NCBI GenBank assembly: GCA_021234155.1
Contig: JAJEKV010000073.1
Span: 3,320,001-3,384,000, forward strand
Source of the DNA: Isoetes taiwanensis
Lineage: Eukaryota > Streptophyta > Lycopodiopsida > Isoetales > Isoetaceae
Direction of reading: 5' to 3'
Length of the DNA stretch: 64,000 nt
Part shown: piece after piece, positions 44,309 through 55,841 of the stretch
Position numbering within the stretch: the first letter of the stretch is position 1
Layout: every line of letters starts with the position of its first letter
Program-made: the position numbers and the translations under genes
Notes under the pieces: generated by a model
What the model was told of the DNA's origin: nothing
Database searches by the model: none
Seen by the model: the letters and a program-made list of their open reading frames with translations, nothing else

Positions 44309-47114
44309 TTAAGAGCAAACGTTTATAATCAAAGGCAACGCTTTCTCTTCCCATTCATCAACCCAATGTCCCGAGCCATGCACCAATGCCCCATCTTTCA
44401 ACGACCTTAATAGGACACAACCATCTGGAAATCCCTTGAAGAGTTCCTGTGCAGATATCCTATTAACCTAAATAGTGTAAGCAGATATAACATTATGCAA
44501 AAAATTCCAAAAATACCAGAAATTGTTGTGCAAGTTCTGAGGATGATGAGAACAAAAGCCCATTCTTGCGGTCTTTCACAAGCTCTCCAATGCTGCTTCC
44601 ATGATGGGAATAGAATATAGTCACAATAAATCAATATAGCTTGTAACTTAAATGAGCTGAAAGGGTGAAACTAACCAGGAATATGATGCAGCACATACTG
44701 GCAAGCCACATCCAAACATATCTACAACCTACAGTATATGATACATAAAATGTAAGTCCCAAGGTCTTCATCGTATGATACATAAAAATGTCAAAAAAAA
44801 AAATTTTGAGGGTGGATTTTCATTCACCTTCATAGGCAAGTCTAGGCCTGAGGAAGAAGTATGTAAACTTACTCCTAAATCGGCAGAACCTAGAAAGCAA
44901 GAACTTTCAATGCTGCAGATATGTAGAAAAAAGAACATCTGTTGCAACATCATGTCTTTTACCAAGTAGAAGTGGGTAATCTTCAGCTGAAAGCCACATT
45001 GTACGAAAGGCCACGCGCTGTAGCCGTAACCTGCTTATGCGTTCTTCATAAAAGCCTTTCATGGGACCCTTTCCTAAATAGAATGTTCAAGCTTCTAAAT
45101 TAACAAGAACAATGAAATGACTAGAACATCACATGTTGTTATGTCTAGAACTGCATACCAGTGACAACAAATAGAAGGCATGGAAAAGGGCAGGGTTCAT
45201 CAGGTCCTGCTCCATTTGAAATACTAGCAGCAACTCTTCTATCATACATTACTGCTGCTTCCAGAAGAAGACTGAAATCTTCATCAGGAGTCCTGTATCC
45301 GTGGAGTTGGAGCAACAAAATTTTACTGTACCTTTGAAAGAAAAGCCAATGCATTCCTTCTTTACTCACCAGCTAGTGCTGCTGACAATCAATGCTGGCC
45401 TTTGTTTGCGGAAAAAATATTGAGTTCCATTGCCAGATACATGTTTACAGCATGTAAAAAGAGTTTCCTGCAGCAGTTATTCTCTTTAATGAAAACAAAC
45501 AAGTTGCAAATTCTTTATATACAATAAGGCGACCCTTACCTTGGTCCCTTCCCTATCGCTTAGGGATCTGGAAGATGAGACAAACTCAACATTACCAACT
45601 TTCGCATGTAAATCCCCTGGCGCGCCAAGGGAGCAACAGTCAACTGCTCCCAATGGTTTTGTAATCACCTCTTCTAACCTACAAAAGAGCTACAAAATGG
45701 CATCAAGTTGGTGATAATGTCCTTTCCTTTTGCTATTGTAATAATGGAAATGCCTTAACATACCTTGTGACTTTCCTCCACTGTCAAAGGATGAAAGAAG
45801 TCAGGAGCACGATCATAAACAACAGAGGCCCTGAAAATAAGAAATACTGACATATCTTAACCTAATCCTTGTGTTAAGTTTGTAAAACAACAATCTTGAG
45901 CAGTTAAACTCATACCTAATTCCCCAGTTTTGTGAAAGCTCATGCTGCATAGCCCTCGTGACACACATGTGAGCATCTGCCATTTTTCCATAATGTTTCT
46001 CATACCTGTTGAGAGTTTCTCTCTGTTACGTGAACTCAAATAACATTATCGTGCCAAATGAAGAAGTCTAAAGGCAGGAAAACAATACCAATGATAAATT
46101 TTCACAAAAGGATGGCTTGAGCCTAATGTGAGGCCCATTAAAGTGTAACCAAAGTTGTGCCAGTCTATAACAAAAGCTGACTTGTGGAACCAGCATGCCC
46201 ATTTTACCACTGTCAAAACAGGAATTGACGGCGGATTCTGGTGACCAAAAAATAATGACAATCTTAGGCAAAAACATGTCTGTTTCTGTAAGCCTCGTTT
46301 CTATATGTATTTAAGGACTGTTTCATTTATCATGCATTAAAAACTCCTTTTGCCAGAGAAATGATGTTCTTAACTGATGCTTCTACGAGTATAATATAGA
46401 CAAATACCTGTACCAAAAACAAGTCTGGAGCTGGTATTCTTACTAACAACAACCAAATAAGGTTGATAACTTGGTAGACAACCTTCCAAGGCAATGCTAA
46501 AAGATAAAAAATTCTTGAAAAACCTTGTAGTGAAGGAGATTGCTGAAAGAAAAACATGCCAAGTATGTTCAATTGGCACCCAGATAAAGATGAAACATAT
46601 GCAAGAAATCCAAGAACTGGCACTACCATCAGATGCAAATGAATATTGGGGTGCTGAAGAACAGCAATATGCGGGTCTGTTCCTGTAAACAAACATTGGT
46701 GCGTTTATGCTTGCCCAAGCAACGACTTAAAACCATTACATTCTCTAATAGGTCTGAAGATATAACATGCATAATATTTCCATATCATATCAACTGTAGG
46801 GTGTAGTGTCTTCTACCTGCATATGCGACCACGTCCACTTGTAATCCTGCCTGTCATCTTAGAACATTAGAGGTGTAAAGATGGCTACAAAATATGCATA
46901 AAAACGTACTGAACATTAACAAGAATGTTCTTAGACAAATTTTAGTATTATAGTGCAAACTTTAAAAGACACAAGCTTTTCAAGATTCAAAATCGTGTGA
47001 CTGTCTAAGGATTACCTGGTTCGCAAGGGAGAGAGCATGATATTGCATTCGAGGACTTCGTCCAAGATCTCCCATTACCACGACTGCGGCTCTTCCATGC
47101 CTTCCCAAAGCCAT
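44309..47114 (-). CDS. ALG1: ALG1, GDP-mannose:GlcNAc2-PP-dolichol beta-1,4-mannosyltransferase
   Basis: ER enzyme (GT33) that adds the first mannose to GlcNAc2-PP-dolichol in N-glycan assembly; the Arabidopsis orthologue is TURAN. Fifteen coding exons join in phase to 484 residues (plant ALG1 about 465): 47016-47114, 46817-46850, 46627-46682, 46408-46542, 46089-46237, 45916-46005, 45764-45830, 45540-45689, 45370-45467, 45159-45292, 44963-45073, 44828-44889, 44676-44728, 44517-44595, 44309-44446. Key segments: 'VVVMGDLGRSPRMQYHALSL', 'IPAPDLFLVQNPPSIP', 'FVIDWHNFGYTL', 'HYGKMADAHMCVT', 'WTPDEDFSLLLEA', 'GLDLPMKVVDMFGCGLPVC'. A hydrophobic N-terminal stretch follows the first strand. Exon 2 is only 34 bases. 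The intron at 46543-46626 is 84 bases and stop-free. The gene looks intact. Single-copy housekeeping function. Confidence 0.96.
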
Positions 47115-48070
47115 TTCAGGTAATTCAACAGACCAACTTGCTCGTGTATTATCCTCGAAGGTCAAAAGATAAACAAGATTCTGGGTTTGCTCCCTAGACG
47201 TGGGCTGCCAAAGGATTTTAGCCAAGACTGGAGAATATGAAACTATATGCATGCACTGATACAAAAGCCTCCAGTGTTGCAGAAATCTGTACTAACACCG
47301 ACTGCTTTCAAAACTCCTGCTGATGAATTAAGCTTGTGCATCTCAAAATTTGTGGAGTACCTTGCTCGAAACATCAAGCCCTGAAATCTAATAAATAGAA
47401 ATAAATCCTAATATGTTCATGTACTAGAAGAATATACTTATGGCAGGAAAAGCAAAAACCAAATCTCGAAAAATGCCCTCAAAAGCATTGGCTACAAGCC
47501 ACAGAATTACACAGCTCCTAATTCCTTCAGCTCCTACCACAAAACATCCAACGCACATCATTGGCTCATACCAACTTTGAGGCATTATTTTGAATTTTGA
47601 AAAATTCACGACATTTTAGACCCCCAGGTCCATAAGGTGAGACTGGGGATTCAGAGACTATGACTTGTCTCAAAGTTTGAGGAACTCCCCCCAACATCAT
47701 CCCCAAAACCCTCATTTTCTCGGTTTCTATCACCTTCTTTCCAAATCTAACACTTAGGTTTCAATTCCTGTCTTAAACTTGGCTCTTTCCCCAGTGTAAT
47801 TTTTTACTCCTTGCATCAAAATCAGCTGTTCCGGCCTCATTTTTAAAAATCCAATGCTCTCATGCGATTAAGCAGAAACGAGAGAGAGGAAAAAGAGTTG
47901 AACCTCATACATACCTGAATCGGCTGACGGATCTGATGCCCCCTTCTTTTTCTGCTTGGCAATAAATCTGGGCCAAAGGCAAACTGTCCCTAACGCTGCT
48001 TAAATACATTTAGAAAATAGATATGGCAAGCCCTAGAAAGTAGGGCAACAATATACCTTCCCTCATCCCG
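47115..48070. promoter_or_regulatory. ALG1 upstream region, possible non-coding first exon
   Basis: No other gene is evident. On the minus strand CAG/GTATGTATGAG (about 47920) is a strong donor-like site after a short GA-rich segment. It could end a 5' UTR exon of ALG1 whose intron runs to just upstream of 47114. This is an inference from splice-site strength only. Confidence 0.3.
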
Positions 48071-48963
48071 AAATGCTTTAAATTAGAGTTTTGTAACCGT
48101 TTTTCCACTCGGGTTTATTTATACTGGCCGTTGGATTGGTTTTTGGTCTCATATCTATCTCGTAGCATTGCTGACATAAGTTGGGAGCCCGTAAATATTT
48201 TGGCCGTAATGAGAAAAACATGCAATAATAATCCAACTTTTGTAACTTAAAAAAAACTAGCAAAAAGGTGCAACAGAGGCTTGGGCAGTTTTAGGTCTGA
48301 GATGAGTTTTCTTTGGATAAGTTGGATTAGTGAATTCAAATTAGCACTTATATATTAAGGGCTGGATCAAAACAATGAAAACCAATATGGTAGCAATAAG
48401 ATCATATATGGATGCTCTAATGGTCCTAAAATCAGAGCATTTTGCAGAGCATATTTGGCACCAAGGAGCTCTACAAGGATATTTATGTGTTTGAAGGTAC
48501 TATGTGCGGAACCGTCTTAGAAGGGGCAATTACTTTTGATGTTGGGAATTTGGAGCTTTGACAGCTCAGGAAAGGCCACTAGGTTTGGGAATCAAGCTTC
48601 CTGGTGGGGATCGTTTTACTATTTTAAACATGAATTCTACTATACCAGCTAGGAGGGATGTGATCAGTGAGCACCTCACATGACAATCAAATGATGCCCT
48701 GATAATTGTCTACGAAGGCAAGGAAAAAAGGGCAGTTGAGAATCGTTTTCTCCAACACACTGGAAGACTTTGGCATGATAGAGCTTGTTAACATCAAAGT
48801 TTAGGTGTCATTAGATTGTGATAGCTGGCATATTTTTTAGTTTTCATATGTTATTACATGTTAATTGCAGCAAACGGAATTATTATTGTGCTTAAAAATT
48901 ATGAAATTGGTTTGTTACAATATTAGGTTGGTTTGATATGGCTTGATGGCTTTTACTATCTAT

Positions 48964-48994
<31 letters not shown>

Positions 48995-49826
48995 ATTGCA
49001 ATTTGGTAAATGCTTCCTCAACTTGTCTTATAGTGAAGAAAATCATATAGTATCTTGTTCACTAAATATTTTTGTTACAATTCATCAATGGTGATTTAAT
49101 TATAGCAGTCCTTTTGCCATACATAAAGTGTTCCAGATTTTCTAATTTCAACATTTTTTTTTTTTTTGGTTGATCATTCCATAGGTACTTAAGAATTTTA
49201 TTAGTTTACAACCACTATTAGTTTGGAATTGCACGAATCACCGAGAGAGTGGAAGAGAAAAATGGGGTTTCAATTTACATATGCTTTTGAGGAAAACAAA
49301 CTTGACATTTCATTCAATAGTTCCTCACTTTTAAGAGCGTATATATAAATGATACCATAGAAATGAAACAAGGTGTTGTGCACGGAGGGTTGCCCTCCAT
49401 GGCCGGAGGGTGAAGTGGATTAAATCATAGTTCAAAGTCATGTTTTGAGAATCAATTCAAATTGCTACTTCTAGACAATAGAATACTTGATATCATGACT
49501 TTATAGGAATTGGCCTGAAGAAATCTTTGGTGGTGGGCATGGAAGAAGTATTGCAGAAGCATAAGGACAAGTCTAATAGAGTCTGTGGAAATGCATGTTT
49601 TGTTAACATAGAAATGAGAGAACTCGTCGAAGACCTCTGATCGATTTTTTGTCAGGAGAGCTTCAAACATCTAAGGAGCAGGTTTTGTAGATTAATGAAA
49701 CACTGATGCATAGCCTAACTCTAAATCTCGCAAGAAAAAGTGTTACCCAATGATCGCATACTCAAAATGCAAGATGTATGCAATGCATACACTAAGAATC
49801 CTTGTCTTCATAGCTAAATGAAGATC

Positions 49827-49857
<31 letters not shown>
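48071..49857. other. Intergenic, AT-rich; (TATC)n microsatellite at 48953-48993
   Basis: No coding region is supported. It contains the tetranucleotide tract (TATC)n at 48953-48993, a T-run near 49155 and a GGAGGG/CCCTCC hairpin at 49384-49411. Confidence 0.5.
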
Positions 49858-49858
<1 letters not shown>

Positions 49859-49860
<2 letters not shown>

Positions 49861-50068
49861 GTCTGGGCGTTTAGTCTAGTGGTAACACACTAGGTCTAGC
49901 AACTATAGGTCTCGAGTTCGAGACTGTCCAGAATCGCACTATGAACTGTTGGGTGTCAAAACCCACAGACGCAATGTAAAGTGGTTGGCAGGGCCCAACC
50001 AAGCAATGTAGTGTGGTGTGTGGTCACATGTCCAGTTGGATGCTGCCTAGTGGCGTGACGTTAAAATA

Positions 50069-50072
<4 letters not shown>
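49859..50072 (+). mobile_element. tRNA-derived SINE flanked by (TC)n
   Basis: The A box TTAGTCTAGTGGT (49871-49883) and B box GAGTTCGAGAC (49914-49924) sit at tRNA-like spacing. A unique body of about 130 bases follows, with the palindrome GTTGGCAGGGCCCAAC. Both sides are (TC)n tracts (49830-49858 and 50073-50109). The right tract joins directly to a LINE fragment, so the SINE may share the LINE tail or target. No tRNA cloverleaf folds, so it is not a tRNA gene. Confidence 0.65.
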
Positions 50073-50109
<37 letters not shown>

Positions 50110-50111
<2 letters not shown>

Positions 50112-50895
50112 GAAAAAATACAAAAGAAATTTTTTCACACGGAACTGGGCACTAAAATGCAAACGCCATATGATATGATGTTAGGAGAGTGCGGGATGAT
50201 ACCCCTTGAAGCTGAAGTTTTGCAAAACCCACGTTATCCCGCATAAGGTTTTATATGATATGCCCGTGAATAGCTTGCCAAGAATTGCCGCAGCAGAGTA
50301 TTGACAAAGGTTGGTATGCGGATATTAGTAGATGGTGAAATGAGGGATGGATATTCACTTAATTGCGATGAATCGGGAAGATATTGAGGGATGGGTTGGA
50401 AGAGTGTTTTCACTAAGACATGGAGTACGCCAGCTGTGAAGAAAGAGTACTATCGGACTCAGATGAATCCCACATTGAAGGCAGCGCAGTATCTTAGTGA
50501 ACCCATATCTATGAAGCATAGGCAAGCAATTCGAGGACTGTAACTTGTGCAGTGACGGTGTGGTGGAGGATGAGACTCATATCTTACTTTGTTGCCGTGC
50601 TTATTCAGACTTAAGAGTCATACATGGGATCAGTGCTACCTCCATTGAGGAGTTCTTTCGGTAACCATGGGCATCCATTGGGGGATATATTGTTGACATT
50701 CTTAAACATAGAGATGCTTGTTTGAAAAATCAGAAGGTACGAGAGATTGAGATAGAGGAGCCCAGTGTGTTACTCTCAGAAGACGCACTGGATGACTTGT
50801 TTTATAATTTTGAATGTAACTTGTAAACGTCTCATAGACCTGGTGGTCTCGAAGACGGAATAACAGATTTCATTTCATTTCATTTCTCTCTCTAC
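50110..50895 (+). mobile_element. 5'-truncated LINE copy (ORF2 C-terminus and 3' tail)
   Basis: Starts within 'VEKIQKKFFHTELGTK' and continues 'GECGMIPLEAE', matching 24660-24800 of the near-complete LINE. It then follows that copy to the 3' tail 'GTCTCGAAGACGGAATAA', three ATTTC repeats and a TCTCTC end at 50887-50895. Frames are broken. Same family as the copies at 23-29 kb. Confidence 0.85.
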
Positions 50896-50919
50896 ATGAA
50901 ACAATGTGAAGCAAAGGCA

Positions 50920-51513
50920 TCTGAAACAATTTGGCCTAGTGATGCTGAGAATTTGAGTAAAGAACTAGCAACCTTGGTATTGGGTGCTCCTGCCGACTAG
51001 TTTGTCTCACGCAAAAAATTGAAAGGATTGCCATGTAATAGCTGTTTTGATGTATCAGGCAAAGCGAAGCGAGTAGAATATAAAAAAGCAAAAGGGGCAG
51101 ATAGACAGAGATTTAGAAAAGAATATGTGGCATTAACCAAGTCAAAAAAGAAAAGCCATGACTTTCAAAGATGGAAAGATTTGGTTGCAGATCTTATCGT
51201 AAATCCCAAGCAGTTCTGGAATAAGCTGAAAACTAGAATGCAACAGGATATTCATTTGGACCCAGCAGCTCTGCTATGCCAAGTACATGAACTTTACCAT
51301 ATGTCAGATGTTAATGAAACAAGTGATGTTGAATATTTGCAGGATGATCGATGGTGCTTCACTCTGGAAAACTTGGGGGAAAGTTTAAGTAACCTTGCAA
51401 ATGGGAAAGCTGCTGATGCAATAGGTTTGGTGGCGGAGATGTTCAAATGGGCAGGTAAATCAGTCCATACAGCCTTGTTATCTCTACTTAATACTATATT
51501 GCATGAGGGATAA
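50920..51513 (+). mobile_element. LINE ORF2 fragment (linker before RT)
   Basis: A 164-codon open frame from 51019 reads 'FWNKLKTRMQQDIHLDPAAL', 'VHELYHMSDV' and 'LSNLANGKAADAIGLVAEMF', ending 'LLNTILHEG' at a stop. This is the segment between endonuclease and RT, up to RT motif 0. It is related to, but clearly diverged from, the equivalent part at 25862-26116, so it belongs to a different LINE subfamily. Both ends are truncated. Confidence 0.75.
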
Positions 51514-52295
51514 ATGATACCATAGAAATGAAAAAAGAATATAAGGACTTGATATAAACAAGCCTAACATAAACCATTCTTTGTTGTATATAAAACGGAA
51601 TGCTAGTGCTAGAACCATAGAAAACATAAAAAGATGTAAGGACTTGGTGTAAACAACAAAACATGGCATTGTAACAATCAAACAATTCTACTCCAAACAT
51701 GGCATTGTAACAATCAAACACTCTGTTGCTAATTTTCTCTAATCTTTTTATGCCAATGACTTTCATTGCAACTATTATATCCAGCTTTATATGTTTGGTC
51801 TTGTTAAAGCCTTCTGGTGTGCCAGATTCGCAGAATATTTTGTGAAAGGATCACCATATTTCAAACAGGGCCATTGTCAAAGCTCTGCAGCACATCCCAA
51901 AGCTCTGGCTGCAACATCTTAGCTTTGATCTTACCAAAGATATGCTAAATTGGACAATGAGCCTTCTAGAAGTACTACACCTGACCTATGTCAAATTATT
52001 TAAATGAAGAAGATACACAACTTCAATACATTATTCCAATATATTATGTGCTGATAAGTGGCCTTGGGAAAAACATCTAATAGCTCTAAATCATTCAGTC
52101 CAAGATTAAATGGAGTAAGAAAGATTCTTGCACATGATTGAAATGGATGCTCATAGTAGGAACAGGCCCAAGAGAGTGGCTCTGACTGGGTAGAGGCACT
52201 TGTGACTCGACAGTGGATAATGCACTAGAGCTTGGGCAGGTATAGGGAGGATGTGGGATACGTAGTCTACATTGATGTACGTTGGACTAAAGGAC
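51514..52295. other. No gene; short duplication at 51655-51722
   Basis: The segment 'CAAACATGGCATTGTAACAATCAAACA' appears twice with a 36-base period. No coding region is supported. Confidence 0.45.
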
Positions 52296-52760
52296 TTCTC
52301 GACTCGTGAGTCGAGAAAGCTCCTCTCGACTCGCGTATCTAGTATGCGACCACCAAGACTGAGCCCCTATCCTCAAAGGCCCTGGAGTAGAGGGATCCAG
52401 TCTGGATGACTACATTCTCGACTCGAGAGACAAGAGTCATGGAGTAGAGCATTTTTTTTTATTTGCTGTATAGTGTAATAGCGGTGCTTGCTGGATGAGA
52501 AATTATTGACTCGCGAGGCGAGAATAGGGGGAGTAGATCCTGGAGTGTTGGGTGGGTGAGGCATTCTGGACTCACAAGTCGAGAATAGGAGGAGTATATA
52601 GTGTTGGTTGGGTGAGGCATCCTTGACTCGCGAGTCGAGAATTCACTGTAAGAGACGGTGTTTGCTGGGTGAGAAATTCTCTACTCGCGAGGCGAGAATA
52701 GGGGGAGTAGTTCCTGGAGTGCGGGCTGGGTGAGAGACTCTCGACTCGCGAGTCGAGATT
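52296..52760. repeat. Array of palindromes related to CTCGACTCGCGAGTCGAGA
   Basis: Seven to eight copies of a 19-20-base palindrome, perfect or near-perfect, lie at about 52296, 52323, 52415, 52503, 52564, 52621, 52677 and 52738. From 52503 on they are part of a roughly 58-base unit that also contains AGAATAGGGGGAGTA and GGTGGGTGAG. Each copy can form a hairpin. No ORF is conserved. Confidence 0.85.
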
Positions 52761-53099
52761 GTAGGGTGTAGACTGCACCTTTCTTGCAAGGGAGGATGTA
52801 TTACGTGTTAGAAAGGTCTGTGCAATGCTCTAAACTACTTAACATCTTCATTCCAAATGAAACATTCATAGTTGTTTCTTTTGCGTACATGCTTGCTCTG
52901 CAATTTTTGCCTTCTATCGCCTATTTTTTGAGGATTCCTTGTCAGCCATTTCAGTTGCTTGTCCCTATTCGGAGTTATGATTAAATGATAACAGTGATGC
53001 ATTCAATTAAATAATACAAACAAAGAACACGAAACTGCCTTCCATTAAAAAAAAACAGAAAACAATGATCATGGTCCTGACCTGACCTGAATAAAAAAA

Positions 53100-53215
53100 G
53101 ATAACCTAAGGAAACAACGTACTTGGCAGATTTGCTGGAAGAAGATGCAGGTTCCATGTCTGATTCCTTGATTACACAGGCACTTGCAAATCGAGAATAG
53201 GGGTTTGTCAGGCCT
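53100..53215 (-). pseudogene. Unidentified coding-like segment
   Basis: On the minus strand a stop-free stretch reads 'GLTNPYSRFASACVIKESDM', then 'EPASSSSKSAK', and ends at a GTACGT donor-like site (about 53117). A second possible segment on the same strand at 53252-53482 ends 'KGRYSLRRKRG'. Neither is recognised. They could be 5' exons of an unknown gene or transposon, since the repeat shared with 19.6 kb lies just upstream. Confidence 0.25.
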
Positions 53216-53499
53216 GAAATTGTACCAGGGGATAGTAAGATCCTCTAAATACTATAAAAGGAAGAAGGAAATAAGAATACAGTAAAGCACATGGAAATAA
53301 CAAGAGCAGTGGTAAAAATAGTGATAAAAACTTACTAAAAAAAAACCTCGCTTTCTTCTGAGACTATAGCGGCCTTTGGAGGACTCGATATGCGCGAAAA
53401 CCTCGGCGTTGGATGCGTCACGATCCGTCGACCAGACGGCTGTCATAAGAATTTGCCGCTCTGTTGTTCGTCGGTCGATCACCTTGCAGGAGATGCTCG

Positions 53500-53640
53500 T
53501 AGAAAGAACAGAGGAGGATGAATATGTAGCATAATAACAGGGGGTTTTCTTTGTGTTTTTGTACGCTTTTCACTAAGGTTTTCCTATAATTTCGTGATGT
53601 ATTCAAGTGGATGTACTAATGTGTACATCTAGAGTGCACC
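53500..53640 (+). repeat. Inverted partner of the repeat at 19580-19725
   Basis: Ends GTACATCTAGAGTGCAC; see 19580-19725. The match covers about 130 bases with scattered differences. Confidence 0.7.
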
Positions 53641-54089
53641 ATTTCTAAGCCATTGATTTTAGCCTTTTTTTTTTCCAATGGTCAACAACCAATGGCTCAG
53701 AACAAAAGCCCTTTTTTTGTGCAAGGAAAATTTTTATTTTAAGACAGTATGCAAAAAATGTTTTGACGGTAGACGGCTTTTGCTTGTGGTGTGTTGTTTG
53801 CATTGTTCAATTGCCTTATGTCGCTTAGTACATTGGTGTTCTTAGGAAGTGCAACAATTTTGTCGTTGCAACATCCATGACCTTGTAGAGAAAACAAAGT
53901 GGGTTACCCTCTTAAATACCCTGAGTGTGTGTGCTTCTTGAAGAAACTGCAAAAAATTTGTAGACACCAGTTATATAATGTGAAAAGCACGTGTTTCTGT
54001 TTCTTAGCATTTTATTGAAATTGCTATTCTTGCCCATGATCCTCTACTTTGTTCAATGCCCCATATACCTGGGCTGAAAAGCTTGTTAG

Positions 54090-54480
54090 ATGATATAGTC
54101 ATATGACAGGTGGATATTCCACGAACCAACACCATTCTGTAACAGTGTGCTTCATCTGCAGCAAAACCTAGAATAGATACATGCCAGGAGATAACAAAAT
54201 GCAACAGAATTTAACCAGAACTTACACCAACACTTTCTAGGTTAGGAGTTGTGTTGCCATTTACCATGTCCAATGGCTTATAAATGCCTTCCATCACACC
54301 AACACCAGCAGCATGTTGCCAAGCTTTTATTGCTCCAAGTGGACCACTTCTGCATACCAAATCATATAGATGCATTTATCATATCAAACTGATTCTGCAA
54401 AGAATGGTAGTTTTATAGAAATCAGTATATTTCCCATGCCTACAACATCAGACAAAGATTGAAATGCCCACTTGACAGTG
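54090..54480 (-). pseudogene. Two adjoining exon-like segments of unknown family
   Basis: The first segment (about 54350-54225) reads 'GAIKAWQHAAGVGVMEGIYK', then 'PLDMVNGNTTPNLESVG', and ends at GTAAGT. The second (about 54165-54075) starts after a TTCTAG acceptor with 'FAADEAHCYRMVLVRGIS' and ends before GTATATGG. They join in frame and look like real coding sequence. The second faintly resembles the end of aldose-1-epimerase-like proteins, and it lies downstream of the epimerase remnant on the same strand. The first I cannot place. Confidence 0.35.
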
Positions 54481-54687
54481 AGTGAACAGATTATTTGATG
54501 GTAAGAGCAGTTTTAGTACAACAACTTTATCTCTATCCTGGGATGAAACTTGGTTCAACACACCATGAAAAGAAAAACGTACTTTAATGGATCATTCCAG
54601 AAGCCGTGTAGCTAGAACAGCCCAAACTTGATCACAAAGGGTAGGCCCACGAGTATTTAGACTGCTTGTATCCTTGGAATAGCGTAC

Positions 54688-55841
54688 CTGCATCAGGCAG
54701 ACCCCCTTTCTTCAGTACAAATGTCCTTTTCTTTTCATGATCAATTATTGCAAGCTTTGTTGGAGCAGAGAGATAAATCCTGTCAACCTGCCAGCCTGTA
54801 CATATAAATCAAGGAACTACTTACATAGTATAAAAGCAGAAGAGCGTGGCAAACCTCCCCATCAAAGGTTATTGCATCTCCTTGTTCAGTAAAACGCTCT
54901 CGTTCCTGAAGATTGTCCATATATTTTAAAGTCTCCAGACCTTCAATTCGTACCTCGCTGTATTGAAATTAGGAGTCTAGAATAAAGTTCGTTCTTTGCA
55001 CAATACACACACAATAAATAATAAAAGCATTGACTATGCAAGTCCCATTACCTCACATCTGAAACCCGGAAATAGGTATGGAAAGCAAATGTGAAAGTAA
55101 ATGGCTTGCTATTAGTATTTTCGACACAGCGGTCGAGTCAAGTTCCGCCACCCCTTGCCGATTACAACTTCGTAGTCGCACTCAAAGCTACGAGTATCAA
55201 CAAAACATCGGGGAAGACGTTTTTGTATCCCGGATGCAAAATGGAGAGGGTAATCAAAGGGACCTGTGAGGCCATATTTTAAGGTCATCAACAGTTGGCA
55301 TAATATGAGATCTACAAAAACCTTAGCGTTCCTAACGGAAGAGGTGGAGGATTGTCATCTCTGACCCACTTCACATTCCTTGCAAATCCATGAGGCTCCA
55401 AGGGTCCAAAGTTTGAGAACTATCATCATATGAAAAAAGTCAATGCGCTAGACAAAATGACTAAATTATGCAGTTCAAGGACTGACTGTGGAAAGCAAAT
55501 TGGAATTCCACCGGATAGCCTTAGGTGGCTTCAAAGGCTACATCGTGCATTCAACAAGCACCATTAAAAATGCCTCTTATGAATTGCATGGGGATTAAGC
55601 TGTTTAGTTACAAGCTGGCCACCTTGCTAGTCACAAATAATAATTCCTCTCCTTTATCATTCTTCCAAGACGTAACCTGGCCTCCAAACAAATTTACCTG
55701 GACCATGGAATCAATAATAAGGATCCTGCCCCTTGTTACTTCAGGCATTTATTTCCACACTATAGCAAGAAAACACATGATACCTGAGCAGAAGCACCAA
55801 GAGGGTCTTTCAACGTTATGATATCTAGATCACTGCTGTCC
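54688..55841 (-). pseudogene. Glucose-6-phosphate 1-epimerase-like gene (YMR099C/aldose epimerase family), frame-broken
   Basis: Exons on the minus strand match the plant glucose-6-phosphate 1-epimerase family in order. 55784-55841: 'ITLKDPLGASAQ'. 55623-55697: 'VNLFGGQVTSWKNDKGEELL'. About 55500-55555: 'GGIPICFPQ'. 55321-55419: 'FGPLEPHGFARNVKW'. 55052-about 55262: ends 'PFTFTFAFHTYFRVSDV' with the active-site His. 54855-54953: 'IEGLETLKYMDNLQERERFT'. 54688-54787: 'VDRIYLSAPTKLAIIDHEKK'. Splice sites are mostly good, but the third exon has indels that break the frame before GGIP, and the fifth is out of frame in its first half. The following exon ('VWNPW') is unrecognisable. The enzyme would interconvert alpha and beta glucose-6-phosphate. 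Probably a pseudogene. Confidence 0.72.

Noticed and set aside
45857-46039. Separate small minus-strand ORF
   Set aside because: It is the out-of-frame reading of ALG1 exon 6.
49865-49935. tRNA gene at the second A/B box pair
   Set aside because: Arms do not pair, and the sequence continues into a repeat body between TC tracts.
52296-52760. CRISPR-like array
   Set aside because: The genome is eukaryotic, the 'spacers' are themselves repeated and the spacing is uneven. It is a palindromic minisatellite-type array.
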